A stretch of DNA of 64,000 nt from Bradyrhizobium sp. CCBAU 53351 (GTDB lineage: Bacteria > Pseudomonadota > Alphaproteobacteria > Rhizobiales > Xanthobacteraceae), in contig NZ_CP030059.1 of NCBI RefSeq assembly GCF_015291745.1, positions 5,173,501 to 5,237,500 of the forward strand. The letters run 5' to 3'. Positions 55,367 to 64,000 of the stretch are shown here, piece by piece (within the stretch, counting starts at the first letter, position 1; the number at the start of each line of letters is the position of its first letter). The position numbers were made by a program, and so were the translations under genes. The notes under the pieces were generated by a model. It saw only the letters and a list, made by a program, of their open reading frames with translations, was not told the origin of the DNA and searched no databases.

Positions 55367-56824
55367 TCAGGAGTATCGCATCACGCCATCGTCGATGCGG
55401 CCGAAGCGCAAGGTGACGATGTCGAGCGCGTAGTTCTGATACAGCCGCCACGGCTGCTTGGAGCCCTGCTTCGGCATCTTGGCCACCGAGCGCTGCACAT
55501 AGCCCGAGGTGAAATCGAGCGAAGGCTGCGCGGTGATGGCGGGGTCGTCATTGTGCGGCATGCACTGGCGGAAATTGTGCCGGTCCATGTAGTTGATGAG
55601 ACGGCAGACATATTCGCAGGTGAGATCGCATTTCAGCGTCCAGGACGCGTTGGTGTAGCCGAAGGCCGAGGCCATGTTCGGCACGTCGGCATACATCATG
55701 CCCTTGTAGGTCAACGTCTTGGCGAAATCGACGACCCGGCCGTCGACACTGACCTCGAGGCCGCCGACGACCTGGAGCACCAGCCCGGTCGCGGTCACGA
55801 TGATGTCGGCCGCAAGCTCGCTTCCGTCCTTCAGGCGGATGCCGTCATGCGTGAACGTGTCGATCTCGTTGGTCACGACGCTGGCGCGCTGCTCGCGGAT
55901 CGCCTTGAAGAGGTCGCCATCGGGCACGAGGCACAGCCGCTGGTCCCAGGGATTGTAGCGCGGCGTGAAATGGGTCGCGACATCGTAGTCGGGGCCGAGC
56001 GCCATCCGCACGCCGCCGAGGATCAGGTTCTTCACCTTGTCCGGCCGTCGCCGGCTGAGCTGGAAGAAGAACATCCCCCACATCACGTTGCGCCAGCGGA
56101 TCAAATGATAGGCCAGCCGCGCCGGCAGATTGCGGCGCAATTTGTTGGCGACGGGATCCTGCGCCGGCCGCGACACCACATAGGTCGGCGAACGCTGCAG
56201 CATGGTGACCTGCGCGGCCTTCTTGGCGAGCTCCGGCACCAGCGTCACCGCGGTGGCGCCCGAACCGATCACGACGACGCGTTTTCCCGCATAGTCGATG
56301 TCCTCGGTCCATTTCTGCGGATGCACGATGCGGCCGGCGAAATCACTGGCGCCCTTGAACTCCGGCGTATAGCCCGCCTCGTATTTGTAATAGCCCGAGC
56401 ACATGAACAGGAAATTGCAGGTGAAGCGCACGAGCTCGCTCGCGCCCTCGCCCGTGATGCGCTCGGCTTCCACCGTCCAGCGCGCGTCTGGCGTCGACCA
56501 CGATGCGCGCTTGACGCGATGGCGGAAGCGGATGTGCTTGTCGATGCCGTTCTCGGTCGCGGTCTCGCGCACATAGTTCAGGATCTGCGGCCCGTCCGCG
56601 ATCGCCTTCGGATCGGTCCACGGCTTGAAGGAATAGCCGAGCGTGAACATGTCGCTGTCGGAGCGGATGCCGGGATAGCGGAAGAGGTCCCAGGTGCCGC
56701 CGATGCAGTCGCGGCCCTCCAGAATGACGTAGCTTTTGCCCGGGCATTTGGTCTGGAGATGATAGCCCGCGCCGATGCCGGACAGGCCGGCACCGACGAT
56801 CAGCACGTCGAAATGGTTTGCCAT
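55367..56824 (-). CDS. Flavin-containing Baeyer-Villiger-type monooxygenase
   Basis: 485 residues with two Rossmann motifs, GAGLSGIGAG (11-20) and GSGATAVTLV, and the BVMO-like fingerprint FAGRIVHPQKW near 158. The family oxidises ketones or other carbonyls with NADPH/FAD; substrate unknown. GAGGAG lies about 7 bases before the ATG at 56824. Monocistronic. Confidence 0.85.
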   Translation of the reverse strand: MANHFDVLIVGAGLSGIGAGYHLQTKCPGKSYVILEGRDCIGGTWDLFRYPGIRSDSDMFTLGYSFKPWTDPKAIADGPQILNYVRETATENGIDKHIRFRHRVKRASWSTPDARWTVEAERITGEGASELVRFTCNFLFMCSGYYKYEAGYTPEFKGASDFAGRIVHPQKWTEDIDYAGKRVVVIGSGATAVTLVPELAKKAAQVTMLQRSPTYVVSRPAQDPVANKLRRNLPARLAYHLIRWRNVMWGMFFFQLSRRRPDKVKNLILGGVRMALGPDYDVATHFTPRYNPWDQRLCLVPDGDLFKAIREQRASVVTNEIDTFTHDGIRLKDGSELAADIIVTATGLVLQVVGGLEVSVDGRVVDFAKTLTYKGMMYADVPNMASAFGYTNASWTLKCDLTCEYVCRLINYMDRHNFRQCMPHNDDPAITAQPSLDFTSGYVQRSVAKMPKQGSKQPWRLYQNYALDIVTLRFGRIDDGVMRYS

Positions 56825-56986
56825 GACGTTTCTCCTCGACGGCGCCAATACCCCATCAGATGACATAATAGCGCAGCCACGCAAGGGAGGGCCGTGTTGA
56901 CGGTCCCGTAGCGCCGACTACTATAGGTGGTCTTTTTGCCTACGCACAGTCTTTGATTTTCAGTTCATAATCTGGTGGGGGGCTTC

Positions 56987-57835
56987 ATGTTTGGCAGCAA
57001 TGTATTGGATATCGCGATTGGCCTGATTTTCACTTTTCTGACCGTCAGCCTGATCGCCAGTACGGTCACGGAGGCACTTTCCTCGGCCATGTCCTGGCGG
57101 GCGAACACACTGTTCGAAGGCGTCAAGAAACTCTTGAACGATCAGAACTTCACTGGGCTGGCAGTGGACATCTACAACCACGGCCTGGTGAACAGTCTTT
57201 CGAGTGGCACTGCAACCGCTGGCACCAGTCCGCCGATCAAGCCGTCCTACATCGATCCGAAGCTGTTTGCGTCCGCCCTGACCGACGTGGTCAACCTCAA
57301 CCCCGCCCAGACGCTCACCGAGCTGAAAGCGAGCATAAGCACGGTTCAGGATCAGCAACTGAAGGACGTTCTCAACGGAATCGTCGACCGCACGAACGGC
57401 AATTTCGGTCAGGTTCGCGATGAGATCGCCTCCTGGTTCGATCAAAGCATGGAGCGGGTCTCGGGCTCGTACAAGCGCAAGACACAACTATGGTCGCTCA
57501 TCATCGCTTTCGTTGTCGCGGTCGCGTTGAATATCGACACGGTCAAGATTGCCGCGACGCTCTGGGATCAGCCGATGTTGCTCAAGGGTATTTCGCCTCA
57601 GCCTGGCGCGACTGCGCAACAGGCGCTTGCGCAATTGGAACAGCTTAAGCTGCCTTTCGGCTGGAGCAACGGCGCCCTTGGCAATTTCTTCACGGGCCTG
57701 AACTGGGCCTTCGTCATCCCGGGATGGCTCATCAGCGCGATCGCCGCGCTGTTCGGCGCGCCATTCTGGTTCGATACGCTGCAAAAATTCGTGCAATTGC
57801 GTGGCACCGGGCCCGACCAAAAGAAGCAATCTTGA
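56987..57835 (+). CDS. Membrane protein of unknown function
   Basis: 282 residues. One N-terminal helix (about 6-27), a soluble middle (40-155) and two to three helices from about 163 (LWSLIIAFVVAVALNI; FVIPGWLISAIAALFGAPFW). FLTVSLIASTVTEALSSAMS near 17-36 recurs in proteins of this unnamed type. GGTGGGGGG precedes the ATG at 56987. Function unknown. Confidence 0.7.
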   Translation: MFGSNVLDIAIGLIFTFLTVSLIASTVTEALSSAMSWRANTLFEGVKKLLNDQNFTGLAVDIYNHGLVNSLSSGTATAGTSPPIKPSYIDPKLFASALTDVVNLNPAQTLTELKASISTVQDQQLKDVLNGIVDRTNGNFGQVRDEIASWFDQSMERVSGSYKRKTQLWSLIIAFVVAVALNIDTVKIAATLWDQPMLLKGISPQPGATAQQALAQLEQLKLPFGWSNGALGNFFTGLNWAFVIPGWLISAIAALFGAPFWFDTLQKFVQLRGTGPDQKKQS

Positions 57836-57866
57836 CCGGCTTGCCGCCTGCGGGCCCCGCATAGAG

Positions 57867-57895
57867 CAATGGCCGGGGGTTGCGCCCGGCCATTG
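57867..57895. terminator. Bidirectional hairpin between membrane-protein gene and ahcY
   Basis: CAATGGCCGGG / CCCGGCCATTG form an 11-bp perfect stem with a 7-base loop between two convergent stops. There is little U-tract on either side. Confidence 0.6.
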
Positions 57896-57940
57896 TCGAT
57901 TCGACGATTTCAGTCTCGTTAGCGTTCAGGACGCTGCGTC

Positions 57941-59362
57941 TCAGTAGCGGTAATGATCCGACTTGTACGGGCCTTCCTGCTTGACGCCGATGTAGTCGGC
58001 CTGGTCCTTGCGGAGCTCGGTGAGCTTGACGCCGATCTTGGCGAGGTGCAGGCGGGCGACCTTCTCGTCGAGGGTCTTGGGCAGCACGTAGACTTCCTTC
58101 TTGTACTTGCCGTCCTTGTTGTTGGCGAACAGCTCGATCTGCGCCAGCGTCTGGTTGGTGAACGATGCCGACATCACGAAGGACGGATGACCCATCGCGT
58201 TGCCGAGGTTCACGAGGCGGCCTTCCGACAGCATGATGATGCGGTGCTTGTCGGGGAACTCGATCTCGTCGACCTGCGGCTTGATGTTGGTCCACTTCAG
58301 ATTGCGCAAGCTGGCGATCTGGATCTCGTTGTCGAAGTGACCGATGTTGCAGACGATGGCGCGATCCTTCATCGCGCGCATGTGCTCGATCGTGATGATG
58401 TCCTTGTTGCCGGTCGCGGTGACGAAGATGTCGGCACGGGGCGCGGCGTCTTCCATGGTCACGACCTCATAGCCTTCCATCGCGGCCTGCAGCGCGCAGA
58501 TCGGATCGACTTCCGACACCATGACGCGGCAGCCGGCCTGGCGCAGCGAGGCGGCCGAGCCCTTGCCGACGTCGCCGAAGCCGGCGACCATCGCGACCTT
58601 GCCCGACAGCATCACGTCGGTGCCGCGGCGGATGCCGTCGACCAGCGATTCACGGCAGCCATAGAGGTTGTCGAATTTCGACTTGGTGACGCTGTCGTTG
58701 ACGTTGATCGCCGGCCACAGCAGCGTGCCGGCCTTCTGCATGTCGTAGAGACGGTGCACGCCCGTCGTGGTCTCTTCGGACACGCCCTTGATGCTCTCGG
58801 CAATCGCCGCGAAGTAGCCCTTCGGCTTCTCCTTGAGCTGCTTCTTCAGCAGCGCGAAGAAGACTTCCTCTTCTTCCGAACCGGGCTTGTCGAGGAAGGC
58901 GGTACCGCCCTTCTCGGCGCGCAGACCGAGATGGACGTACATGGTGGCATCGCCGCCGTCGTCGAGGATCATGTTCGGGTGACCGCCGCCGTGCCAGTCG
59001 AACAGCTTTGCGGTGTAGTCCCAGTATTCGGTCAGCGTCTCGCCCTTGACGGCGAAAACGGGAATGCCGGCGGCCGCGATCGCGGCGGCAGCATGGTCCT
59101 GCGTCGAATAGATGTTGCAGGAGACCCAGCGAATGTCGGCGCCGAGCGCGGCCAGCGTCTCGATCAGCACGCCGGTCTGGATCGTCATGTGCAGCGAGCC
59201 GGCGATGCGCGCGCCCTTCAGCGGCTGCTTCGGGCCGTACTCCTCGCGGGTGGCCATCAGGCCGGGCATCTCGGTCTCGGCCAGCGAGAGCTCCTTGCGG
59301 CCGAAATCGGCGAGCGAAATGTCCTTGACGATGTAATCGGTGAAGCCGGGCTTCGCGTTCAT
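57941..59362 (-). CDS. ahcY: Adenosylhomocysteinase
   Basis: 473 residues, as in other alphaproteobacterial AhcY. NAD site [17 protein letters not shown]-type substrate residues in [11 protein letters not shown] and the C-terminal SDHYRY. Splits S-adenosylhomocysteine to adenosine and homocysteine, closing the methylation cycle. Start at 59362 ([10 protein letters not shown]) with AGGA upstream. It follows metK on the same strand across a hairpin. Confidence 0.97.
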   Translation of the reverse strand: MNAKPGFTDYIVKDISLADFGRKELSLAETEMPGLMATREEYGPKQPLKGARIAGSLHMTIQTGVLIETLAALGADIRWVSCNIYSTQDHAAAAIAAAGIPVFAVKGETLTEYWDYTAKLFDWHGGGHPNMILDDGGDATMYVHLGLRAEKGGTAFLDKPGSEEEEVFFALLKKQLKEKPKGYFAAIAESIKGVSEETTTGVHRLYDMQKAGTLLWPAINVNDSVTKSKFDNLYGCRESLVDGIRRGTDVMLSGKVAMVAGFGDVGKGSAASLRQAGCRVMVSEVDPICALQAAMEGYEVVTMEDAAPRADIFVTATGNKDIITIEHMRAMKDRAIVCNIGHFDNEIQIASLRNLKWTNIKPQVDEIEFPDKHRIIMLSEGRLVNLGNAMGHPSFVMSASFTNQTLAQIELFANNKDGKYKKEVYVLPKTLDEKVARLHLAKIGVKLTELRKDQADYIGVKQEGPYKSDHYRY

Positions 59363-59387
59363 AGGGGGTTCCTGTCTGTTTGGCTCG

Positions 59388-59425
59388 TCATTCCGGGCTC
59401 GCCGCCGTCGCGGCGCCCCGGAATG
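59388..59425. repeat. REP-like hairpin between metK and ahcY
   Basis: TCATTCCGGG...CCCGGAATGA arms with an inner CGCCG/CGGCG stem, same family as the element at 14529. Confidence 0.7.
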
Positions 59426-59436
59426 AAGCAAGTGAC

Positions 59437-60633
<1,197 letters not shown>

Positions 60634-60694
60634 CAGTAACCCCTTGTTCCGCCGCTAAGCCGGCGGGCGTTTGCGATGTTTACCTGTGGAGATG

Positions 60695-62050
60695 TCAATC
60701 ACGCCGGCGCGAGATGACGTAGGATTCGTCGAGAAACCAGAGCCCATTGTACTTTCGCAGCACGTCCCTGGCGGCATCCAGAGTGCGGCCGTTTTGAGTC
60801 ATTTCCGTCAACCGGTCGTCCTCAATCTGAGCGACATACACCGCCGCATTCCACGCTGCAAAGGCCGTCGAGGTTCCGATCGTCCCGGTCACCTCGTTGG
60901 GCAGCGCTTCCATATCATACCTGAAGATCGAGCGGTTATCCGCATATGCATTAAAATTTAAGTCGCGGCCCACCGATCCCAGTTCATACTTAACGGCGCG
61001 CAATAGCTCATGACGGCTCACCGCGAAAGGATTTTCTCCGGGCCAGATCGCCTGGATCATTTCCATGCCTGGATCCTGGCCATGGGAGTGGATCCCGATC
61101 AGCCGCCCGCCCGGCCGCAGTGCCCGCGCCAGCGGTGCGATGATCCGCTTGGCCCGGAAGTTGACCGAGGACAAAGCGCGGTAGGGCTGGGACGCGATGA
61201 CGAGGTCGAAATTGGCTTCGGTCTGGCCCGGCCGCGGAATGGTCGAATCCAGCAGGAACCTGTGATCCTCTCGATACAGCACCAGAACGACGGGCCGCTC
61301 GTACAGCGGCATGGCGGTGCGCGGGCTGATCGCGGCGCGCCAGTTCTGCTCCAGGAAGGGCCGGAGCTCTGCGATCTGCTGCTCGAACTCGCCCGACGAG
61401 GCGCCCCGCAGCGGGACCTCGTGCCAGACGGTCGCTGCCGCCGCCGCAGGCGATGCCGGCGTGAGCCAGGGCGCTTCCGAGTAGAACATGTTGGTGAAGA
61501 CGAACACCGACGCCGGATGCTCGAAAATGCGGTCCGGCACCTTCTCCAGCGTCAGGCGCAGGTCCTCGAGGCTGAGCTCCTTGCCGGCGACGTAGAACGG
61601 CATGTGAGGATAGCGCTGGTGCGTTGCGCGGAGCACCCGCGCCAGCACCGTGCCGTCGCCGACGCCGGCGTCGAAGATGCGCAGGGCCGGCGGGCGCGGA
61701 TGGATCGAGGCGAGCTCCAGCGCCACCCGGTCCGCGACCACCCGTTTCTCGCTGCAGGTGTGGACGAACAGCAGGTATTTCTGCCGGTTCTCGAAGAAGC
61801 GGAAATTGCCGCGCGGATCCCGCTTTTCCGGGGGCACCTGAAGCCCCCGCGGCGGCGGCAGGCCACCGGTCGTCGATGCCGCGATATAGGCCTGGATCCG
61901 CTCCAGCGTGTCGATGGTGATGCGCTTGCCCTCCCGCAGGCGATGCACCAGCTTCCCATCGTTCACCGCGCGCCGGCCGAACGTCGATTCCGCCATGTCC
62001 GCCGTGCGGCAGAACTCCGTGATCTGGCTCAGGATTTCGTCGTTCTTCAT
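60695..62050 (-). CDS. HTH plus SAM-dependent methyltransferase-like protein
   Basis: 451 residues. Residues about 10-55 resemble a helix-turn-helix (ADMAESTFGRRAVNDGKLVH), and from about 100 there is a Rossmann methyltransferase-like fold with FDAGVGDGTVLARVL (126-140) and LVIASQPYRAL and LRPGGRLIGIH later. It sits directly upstream of metK with a 61-base gap. Coupling of a DNA-binding and a SAM-binding domain next to the SAM cycle suggests a regulator or nucleic-acid modifier. Start at 62050 (MKNDEILSQ). Neither activity has been shown. Confidence 0.75.
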   Translation of the reverse strand: MKNDEILSQITEFCRTADMAESTFGRRAVNDGKLVHRLREGKRITIDTLERIQAYIAASTTGGLPPPRGLQVPPEKRDPRGNFRFFENRQKYLLFVHTCSEKRVVADRVALELASIHPRPPALRIFDAGVGDGTVLARVLRATHQRYPHMPFYVAGKELSLEDLRLTLEKVPDRIFEHPASVFVFTNMFYSEAPWLTPASPAAAAATVWHEVPLRGASSGEFEQQIAELRPFLEQNWRAAISPRTAMPLYERPVVLVLYREDHRFLLDSTIPRPGQTEANFDLVIASQPYRALSSVNFRAKRIIAPLARALRPGGRLIGIHSHGQDPGMEMIQAIWPGENPFAVSRHELLRAVKYELGSVGRDLNFNAYADNRSIFRYDMEALPNEVTGTIGTSTAFAAWNAAVYVAQIEDDRLTEMTQNGRTLDAARDVLRKYNGLWFLDESYVISRRRD

Positions 62051-62222
62051 GGATGGGATGCGGTGGGCAAACGGAGTGGGACGCATTCCCTAGCAAAATC
62101 TGCCCACCGAGGGAATAGCGGATCTCGGCTTCTCCCGCCCCGTGCGCGCCGCCGCGGGCGGATGAACCCCGCCGGCCCGCCGGGCAACAAACAGGCGCTT
62201 CTCCTCTGACCGAGCCATCGCC

Positions 62223-63941
62223 ATGCGCCGCCTGCTCGTCGCGCTTACTCTCCTCACAGCATTCCTGTGGTCCGCGCCCGCGGGCGCGCAGGCGCGCAAC
62301 CAGCTCGGGCCGCTCTGCACCACCGACACGACGCCGGCGGACAAGATGATCGATGCCTGCAACAAGATCATCGCGTTGAAGGTGTTTCGGGGCGAGCAGC
62401 TCGCGACGATCCATTTCTGGCGCGCAGTCGGCTGGAACAAGAAGGGCGACTATTCCAAGGTCATCACGGACGCCACCGAAGCGATCCGGCTCCATCCGAG
62501 CCAGGCGGCCTACAATCTCAGGGGGTCGGCCTATTACGACAAGGGCGACTACGAGATCGCCATCAGCGATTTCGACGACGCGCTGAAGCTCGGACCGCCC
62601 AGCGGCACCATCTTCCACAATCGCGGCAACGCCTGGCGCGGCAAGCACGATTATGCCAAGGCCATCGCCGATTACGACATGGCGATCAAGGCCGATCCGA
62701 AATCGGCGTTCTCGTTCCAGAACCGCGGCATCTCGAAGCAGGCACTCGGCGATCTCGACGGTGCGCTCGCCGACATCAACCAGGCGATCCGGCTTGATCC
62801 GTCGCTGCCGCAGCCGCTGATCAACCGCACCGCGATCTGGCGCGCCAAGGGCGATCTCGATCGCGCCATCGCCGATGGCAGCGAGGCAATCCGGCTCGCC
62901 AGGGACAAGCCGCCGGCCAACATCATGACGCCGCCGAACAGCGTGCTGATCTCAGGCTACACACACCGCGCGCTGGCCTATGAAGCCAAGGGTGACTACG
63001 CCCGCGCGCGCGACGACTACAACGCGACACTGGCGATCGTGGCGTCCGACGCCGGCAGCAAGGCCAACCAGGCCACCGCCAAGGTGCGGCTGTCGCTGGT
63101 GACGGACGCGAGCGCCCCGATCCCGCGCGATGCGCCCTCACCGACGCCGCAACCGGCGATGACTCCTGCCCCGCAGCAGACCGGCGCGGCACCGGCCGCC
63201 TCGCCCACTCCGGCCATTCGCGGCGCCCGCATGGCGCTGATCATCGGCAACGGCGCCTATGCGCATGTCAAGGCGCTGCCCAATCCGGCCAACGACGCGC
63301 GCGCCGTCGCCAGGAGCCTGCGCGACATCGGCTTCACCGTGTCGGAGGGTATCGATCTGGACCGTGCCGCGATGCAGAAGATGACGCGCGACTTCCTGCG
63401 CGAGGCGGCCCGGGCGCAGGTCGCGGTGGTCTACTATGCCGGCCATGGCGTGCAGGTCGACGGCCGCAACTATCTCATTCCCGTCGACGTCGCGCTCAAG
63501 CCGGGCACGGCCATGACGGACGGGATGATCGACATGGACACGATCATGGCCGGCCTCGACGACCAGGTGCGCACCAACATTTTGATCTTCGATGCCTGCC
63601 GCAACAATCCCATGGCACAGCAGGTGGCAAGCGCCGGCACCAATCGCGGCATCGAAGGCGCCTCCGGTCTCGCAGCACCGACCAGCCTCGGCAGCGGCGC
63701 GACATTGGGAGCCGGCACGCTGATCGCCTTCGCGACCGCGCCGGGCCAGGTCGCACTCGACGGCGAAGGCGCCAACTCGCCGTTCTCCGCCGCGCTCTCC
63801 CGCCACCTCGGCACGCCAGGGCTGGAGGTGCAGCAGATGCTGACGCGGGTGCGAGCGGAGGTGGTCTCGTCCACGAAGAACAAGCAAGTGCCGTGGTCGA
63901 ACTCGTCGCTGCTGGGCGAGGTGTATCTGGCGGAGAAGTGA
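62223..63941 (+). CDS. TPR-repeat caspase-family (peptidase C14) protein
   Basis: 572 residues: signal peptide (MRRLLVALTLLTAFLWSA), about five tetratricopeptide repeats (about 60-285, e.g. NRGNAWRGKHDYAKAIADYD), Pro/Ala-rich linker, caspase domain from about 335 with His408 (YYAGHGVQ) and Cys459 (IFDACRNNP). The second caspase-fold protein in the window. It may act in the periplasm with TPR-mediated partners. The 58 bases after it hold nothing recognisable. Confidence 0.88.
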   Translation: MRRLLVALTLLTAFLWSAPAGAQARNQLGPLCTTDTTPADKMIDACNKIIALKVFRGEQLATIHFWRAVGWNKKGDYSKVITDATEAIRLHPSQAAYNLRGSAYYDKGDYEIAISDFDDALKLGPPSGTIFHNRGNAWRGKHDYAKAIADYDMAIKADPKSAFSFQNRGISKQALGDLDGALADINQAIRLDPSLPQPLINRTAIWRAKGDLDRAIADGSEAIRLARDKPPANIMTPPNSVLISGYTHRALAYEAKGDYARARDDYNATLAIVASDAGSKANQATAKVRLSLVTDASAPIPRDAPSPTPQPAMTPAPQQTGAAPAASPTPAIRGARMALIIGNGAYAHVKALPNPANDARAVARSLRDIGFTVSEGIDLDRAAMQKMTRDFLREAARAQVAVVYYAGHGVQVDGRNYLIPVDVALKPGTAMTDGMIDMDTIMAGLDDQVRTNILIFDACRNNPMAQQVASAGTNRGIEGASGLAAPTSLGSGATLGAGTLIAFATAPGQVALDGEGANSPFSAALSRHLGTPGLEVQQMLTRVRAEVVSSTKNKQVPWSNSSLLGEVYLAEK

Positions 63942-64000
63942 GGGCGGGCTTTTGCGTCGTAACGTCAGGATCGCGGAGCTATCAGCCACATGCCCGGTGT

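Noticed and set aside
59363..59436. Possible SAH or SAM riboswitch between metK and ahcY
   Set aside because: The gap is occupied by a REP-like palindrome, and no riboswitch core motifs were seen.

Overview
The window looks like chromosomal DNA of a Bradyrhizobium-type alphaproteobacterium (Nitrobacteraceae). The support is high GC with strong third-position G/C bias, rhizobial gene families (MctP, PlcP/Agt-like lipid genes, an LPS cluster, DUF1127), a FixK/FNR-type box, and many copies of short palindromic intergenic repeats of the kind common in that group. Species cannot be fixed from the sequence alone. I saw no rRNA, tRNA, CRISPR array, transposase or phage module. Most long antisense open frames are GC-driven shadows of real genes.

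Layout. 1-3.9 kb (minus): a truncated transporter-fused sensor kinase, the monocarboxylate symporter MctP and its small membrane partner. 4.2-7.1 kb (minus): an Mla-type phospholipid transport operon (mlaE-mlaF-mlaD) with a STAS domain fused to the permease. 7.2-12.5 kb: dipeptide epimerase, MFS transporter, an Ala/Glu-rich unknown and small genes. 12.6-14.5 kb: a secreted caspase-fold protein with a repeat tail, preceded by two CRP-like palindromes. 14.6-18.7 kb (minus): threonine dehydratase-like enzyme, a glycosyltransferase/PlcP pair typical of phosphate-limitation lipid remodelling, and thiD. 19.0-21.3 kb (plus): a hybrid histidine kinase whose membrane domain keeps all seven key ethylene-receptor residues, then a stand-alone Lrp-type sensor domain. 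21.3-28.9 kb: three c-type cytochromes, a CHRD protein, a Cys/Met-type PLP enzyme, an orphan molybdenum hydroxylase large subunit, a DUF1127 protein, and a compact putative leaderless transcript unit.

29.0-51.9 kb is dominated by cell-envelope synthesis: murJ, an aminotransferase/oxidoreductase pair (candidate GnnB/GnnA for the diamino-sugar lipid A backbone), a mannose-1-phosphate guanylyltransferase, a nucleotide-sugar epimerase, a membrane flippase-like protein, a polyprenyl-phosphate sugar-1-phosphate transferase, an epimerase/reductase, a glycosyltransferase and a large 4,6-dehydratase (together a candidate UDP-QuiNAc initiation module), O-antigen ligase, heptose genes hldE/hldD, a heptosyltransferase, a core glycosyltransferase, galE and an MsbA-like exporter. 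A HigBA toxin-antitoxin pair, visibly more AT-rich than its surroundings, sits inside this cluster. An LpxO-like lipid A hydroxylase follows at 54 kb.

52.0-64 kb: FAH-family hydrolase, SnoaL and Spy/CpxP-like proteins, a 51-residue small protein, a Baeyer-Villiger-type monooxygenase, a membrane unknown, the SAM cycle genes ahcY and metK beside an unusual HTH-plus-methyltransferase protein, and a TPR-caspase protein. The observations I rate highest are the ethylene-receptor-like kinase, the leaderless micro-ORF with promoter and terminator upstream of the DUF1127 gene, and the HTH-methyltransferase next to metK/ahcY.
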